Below are positions 14,179 through 17,075 of a stretch of 17,075 nt of DNA, one piece after another. The position numbers were made by a program, and so were the translations under genes. The number at the start of each line of letters is the position of its first letter. The first letter of the stretch is position 1. The DNA is from Candidatus Zixiibacteriota bacterium (GTDB lineage Bacteria > Zixibacteria > MSB-5A5 > SM1-73): positions 1,478,862 to 1,495,936 of the forward strand of contig CP070839.1 in NCBI GenBank assembly GCA_020341875.1, in the 5' to 3' direction. The notes under the pieces were generated by a model that worked only from the letters and a program-made list of their open reading frames with translations, did no database searches and was not told where the DNA came from.

Positions 14179-17075
14179 TTATTTCAGCTTCCTTGGTGTC
14201 GGTGCAGGAGCCTGCGGACTCAACTGCTTTATGGTGGCAGGCTCGTGTTTCTCAGGAGTCGCGAGGGGCGGCATTCCACCCTCATACAGGAACCCCAACA
14301 GATACACGATGTCAGCCAGATCCACCACTCCGTCGTGAGACGGGTCGCAGTCACCCATGCAGAGAGGATCAGGAGCAGGTCCACCCTTCAAGATGTAGTT
14401 GATCAGGTAGACCACGTCTCCCAGCTCGATCAGACAGAAGGGATCGAACACGTCTCCTCTGCCAGGCCACATGCTCACCTCTACCGTCACCTGAGGCTCG
14501 TCCGGATCGTTGGACGTGATCACCAGGTAGCAGGATAGGGTTTCGTCCGCGCACTCGGCGAATGCGTCTCCGTCGAAGGTCAGGGTCAGGAACCCGTAAC
14601 TTTCGGGATCGACCAGACCCGACTCCGGAGTCACGGTGAACGGACAGCCGGCTCCCAGGAGCCAATCCATGATGCTAGCCATCAACTCGGCCTTGGTGCT
14701 GCGCGAGGCGCCGTCGACCAGACCCGGGAAGGCAAGGGTAGTGAAGACCACACGCCAGGTGCCCGAATCGTACTGGATGGTCGGCACGTCGCCACCAACG
14801 TCAAACACGTTCACAGCGGCCGAAGACTGAGTAGCCAGGGCATCCGGCCACAGGGGAACGTCCGGGTTGTCGGTAAACCTAAGGCACTCGAACTGCATAC
14901 CCTCGGCAACCGATCCAGCAAGACCCACTGCGGTGAATGGATCGTTGCCGAAATCCTGGAACGCGCCGGACAGATGCAGGTAATCATACGGGAACTGGCC
15001 TGGCGAGAAGCTTCCCGCGCTGGGATAGCTGGCGTACAGCCAATCCTGCGCTGACAGGAAGAGATTTCCTCCGCCGCTCAAGTAAGCTCCCAGGTTGGCC
15101 TCGTCGTTGGGCGTCAACACGTCCAGACCGTAATAACCCCAGGTCTCTCCGCAGAACCAGATCACCGCCTGGTAAGCCTGCAGGGTAGTGAGGTCCGGTC
15201 CATCCGACGTAGGATCGGTCCAGTCGACCACATAGTAGTCGTAGACGTAGCCGCCGGCATCCAGAGCCGCCGTGTAGATCAGCTCGACGTCAAAGTAGGT
15301 GCCGCCAGGGAGTCCTCCGTCGTCGTCCACCAACAGGATGTCTGCAGTCTGGCCGGTGTTGGCCATCAGGAGCAGTCCGTCCGAGACGCCGCTTGAACGC
15401 TGGATGGTCGACCTCTCAGCACCAACGGTCCTGTAAGCAGCCTCCGAAGTGATGTCCGGATTGCCGCTCCCGGCCTGTCTGAGGGCTTCCAGCGCGTCGT
15501 GAACACCGGTCCTACCCGTAGTGAACATGGGAGGAGCCTGCGCCACTGCGACGTTAAATGCCAGGGTTCCACCACCCTGGTTTCCGATCATCATCGGCAC
15601 GGAGTACTGGCATCCGGGAACGACTCCCGCTGCATAGGCAGGATCAACGTCTATGTCCGGATCGGGACCAACGTTGACGTGAACCGGAACTATAACCTCC
15701 AGGTTGTCGAAGTCGTTGGTGTTGATGGTGATCTCGGTGTAGTAGTGTCCGGAAATCATGTTGGTACCGTCTACTCTGACGATGACGTCCTCCTCACCAT
15801 CCGGCATTACGGCTCCGGCATCAGGATGCTCGGAGAGCCAGTCTGCGGGATCGGTCATGGAGAAGATCAGATCACCCTCTCCACCCGGGTTGCTGAGGTA
15901 CAGGTGTTCGTCCACCATCTCACCTTCCAGCATGTCGACGACCAAGCTCTCCGGAGTCATGGAGAAGTTGGCTCCCAGGAGGTGCAGGCGCACCGGCACG
16001 ATGGTCTGGCCTTTGCCCGGGGCGTTGTGGTCGATGATGATGTCGGCAAACCAGGTTCCACCCTCCAGAGCCGTTGCGTCGAAGGTAACGTCCACATCCG
16101 TGCTGTCGTGCGGCGAGGTAAGGCCGGATTCCGGCGAAACCGTCAGCCAGTCTCCCCCTCCGCCTGTTATGATCATCGCCCGATCGTAGGGCGAATCCGG
16201 GGTGGAGGATCCTTCCTGATAGGAGTAAACGTCACCGGTCTTGGCACTGGCCCACAGGAGCCAGTCGAACCCTTCGCCGGCGGACTTACTCTGAATCGAG
16301 ACCCAGCCTTCTGCCAGCTCGCACGGAGAATCCAGCTCTCCCATATCGAAGAAGTACATCATGAAGCCGGAATACAACAGGCCGGTCGCAATGATCTGCG
16401 ACGGGACTACGTCCGTGTAGGTGCAGAAGACCTCGTTCGGAGGCATGCTGGGATCACCCGGGGGATCCGAGTAGAACGTGATATCGAACACCAGGTTGTA
16501 AGGATCGCCCCCGAACCAGCCACCGGAGTAAACCATGGCCAGACCCCAGAAGTCGATCTCGGTGATCCGCTCGGTGAGACCCCAGAAGTTCTCGTACATC
16601 TTGTACCCCGCACCCTGATCGGTGGTCCCGAAACTCCAGGATTCGTCAGGATCGTGAGGCAGCTGTACAAACAGGGTATCATCACCCTTGCCAATCAGCG
16701 GACTGAGTGAAGGTCCGGCAGCATCGCCAGGTACGGACCTGGTAAGGCCCATCGGGCTGCTCATGTCCACCAGGGGATCAACAGAACCTGCCCCTGAGGG
16801 AGCAACACCCGACTTGGCCTCGTACTCCTTGAGGAAGTCGTAGACGTCCGGCTCTCCCGGAGCGCCAGCCGGAGTGGTGTACTCAATGCTGATCTCCCAA
16901 GAGAGAGTACCGTCGCCGTCGTTGACCAAGGTCATGAGGCTGTCCTTGGTGGTGCCGGGGAACATGTCCACGATGAAGCTTTCCGGCTTCACCCTGAGCA
17001 CCGGGTCAGGTCCAACGTGCACGTTGACCGGTATGGTGTCGTAGGTCTCGTCGAAGTCGTTGGTCTCTACGTAGA
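14179..17075 (-). CDS. Large secreted Ig-like repeat protein with dockerin-like C-terminus (5' end outside window)
   Basis: The frame is open from the window edge (17073) to TAA at 14179, giving at least 964 residues. The apparent start at 17022 is only an internal GTG. Using residue 1 = that GTG, the protein alternates Ig-like modules with consensus 'PES..VD', 'NxGxGxL' and 'TNDFD......VPVxVxVGPDPD' (copies at the window edge and about 355-458; a third, diverged, at about 797-850). A jelly-roll-like insert ('NFWGLTERITEIDFWG', 145-160) interrupts the first. Residues 560-790 form an alpha/beta domain beginning 'DILLVDDDGG', with 'QAVIWFCGE' and 'GGGNLFLSAQD', resembling GATase-like domains common in Zixibacteria-type proteins. 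Residues about 855-921 are a dockerin-like pair: the first loop is degenerate ('DVFDPFCLIELGDVV'), while the second ('GDCDPSHDGVVDLADIVYLL') looks able to bind calcium. A surface or extracellular role is likely; no catalytic motif is seen. Confidence 0.88.
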   Translation of the reverse strand, partial: YVETNDFDETYDTIPVNVHVGPDPVLRVKPESFIVDMFPGTTKDSLMTLVNDGDGTLSWEISIEYTTPAGAPGEPDVYDFLKEYEAKSGVAPSGAGSVDPLVDMSSPMGLTRSVPGDAAGPSLSPLIGKGDDTLFVQLPHDPDESWSFGTTDQGAGYKMYENFWGLTERITEIDFWGLAMVYSGGWFGGDPYNLVFDITFYSDPPGDPSMPPNEVFCTYTDVVPSQIIATGLLYSGFMMYFFDMGELDSPCELAEGWVSIQSKSAGEGFDWLLWASAKTGDVYSYQEGSSTPDSPYDRAMIITGGGGDWLTVSPESGLTSPHDSTDVDVTFDATALEGGTWFADIIIDHNAPGKGQTIVPVRLHLLGANFSMTPESLVVDMLEGEMVDEHLYLSNPGGEGDLIFSMTDPADWLSEHPDAGAVMPDGEEDVIVRVDGTNMISGHYYTEITINTNDFDNLEVIVPVHVNVGPDPDIDVDPAYAAGVVPGCQYSVPMMIGNQGGGTLAFNVAVAQAPPMFTTGRTGVHDALEALRQAGSGNPDITSEAAYRTVGAERSTIQRSSGVSDGLLLMANTGQTADILLVDDDGGLPGGTYFDVELIYTAALDAGGYVYDYYVVDWTDPTSDGPDLTTLQAYQAVIWFCGETWGYYGLDVLTPNDEANLGAYLSGGGNLFLSAQDWLYASYPSAGSFSPGQFPYDYLHLSGAFQDFGNDPFTAVGLAGSVAEGMQFECLRFTDNPDVPLWPDALATQSSAAVNVFDVGGDVPTIQYDSGTWRVVFTTLAFPGLVDGASRSTKAELMASIMDWLLGAGCPFTVTPESGLVDPESYGFLTLTFDGDAFAECADETLSCYLVITSNDPDEPQVTVEVSMWPGRGDVFDPFCLIELGDVVYLINYILKGGPAPDPLCMGDCDPSHDGVVDLADIVYLLGFLYEGGMPPLATPEKHEPATIKQLSPQAPAPTPRKLK

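Noticed and set aside
15499..16710. 403-codon plus-strand open frame opposite the dockerin protein
   Set aside because: It is a shadow of the real gene: the minus-strand frame contains recognisable Ig-like modules, while this translation has no motif and is rich in Val, Gly, Arg and His as expected of antisense reading.
1..17075. tRNA genes, CRISPR arrays, insertion sequences, phage or defence modules
   Set aside because: I looked on both strands for T-arm-like sequences, regularly spaced repeats, transposase motifs and terminal inverted repeats, and found none that hold up.

Overview
The window holds eight convincing genes plus one doubtful small ORF. It looks like chromosomal DNA from an uncultivated bacterium of the FCB (Fibrobacterota-Chlorobi-Bacteroidota) neighbourhood, such as Zixibacteria, WOR-3 or Eisenbacteria-like lineages. 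Two secreted proteins suggest this. One ends in a 'NYPNPFNPST' C-terminal sorting-type domain (T9SS type A / FlgD-Ig-like). The other ends in a dockerin-like domain after Ig-like repeats and an 'ILLVDDDGG' domain, an architecture typical of those candidate phyla. The assignment is an inference from protein style; there is no rRNA or tRNA in the window. Two core genes (uvrA and hflX) begin with TTG.

Layout. 1-594: no recognisable gene. 595-1674 (+): Cys-rich protein with a signal peptide, PKD-like domains and about four C-terminal membrane segments. 1740-1997 (+): doubtful 85-residue ORF ending near a 20-bp perfect palindrome. 2027-3576 (-): gcvT followed by a stand-alone ThiD2-type thiamine-biosynthesis gene, probably one transcript. 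3701-5839 (-): secreted multi-domain papain-like peptidase. 6006-8828 (-): uvrA, with a good promoter. 9081-10403 (+): hflX, divergent from uvrA across a 252-bp region. 10658-13983 (+): two M16 peptidase genes in an operon, the first with an intact zinc site and the second without one. 14117-14144: a strong palindromic terminator placed to serve both converging genes. 14179-17075 (-): 3' part of a large secreted Ig-like/dockerin protein whose start lies beyond the window.

How the genes relate. Most are housekeeping functions (DNA repair, ribosome-associated GTPase, glycine cleavage, thiamine synthesis) interspersed with envelope or secreted proteins. The M16 pair most likely forms one periplasmic heterodimeric protease. 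The most striking large-scale signal is arginine codon choice. By hand count, hflX (21/33), gcvT (10/16) and the dockerin protein (10/16) use AGA/AGG for roughly 63% of arginines. The M16 pair, which lies between hflX and the dockerin gene, uses them for only 7/69 (10%). This suggests that 10.4-14.1 kb was acquired from another genome (or is an assembly join). I found no defence system, CRISPR array, insertion sequence or phage module, and I do not see a clearly undescribed multi-gene system here.
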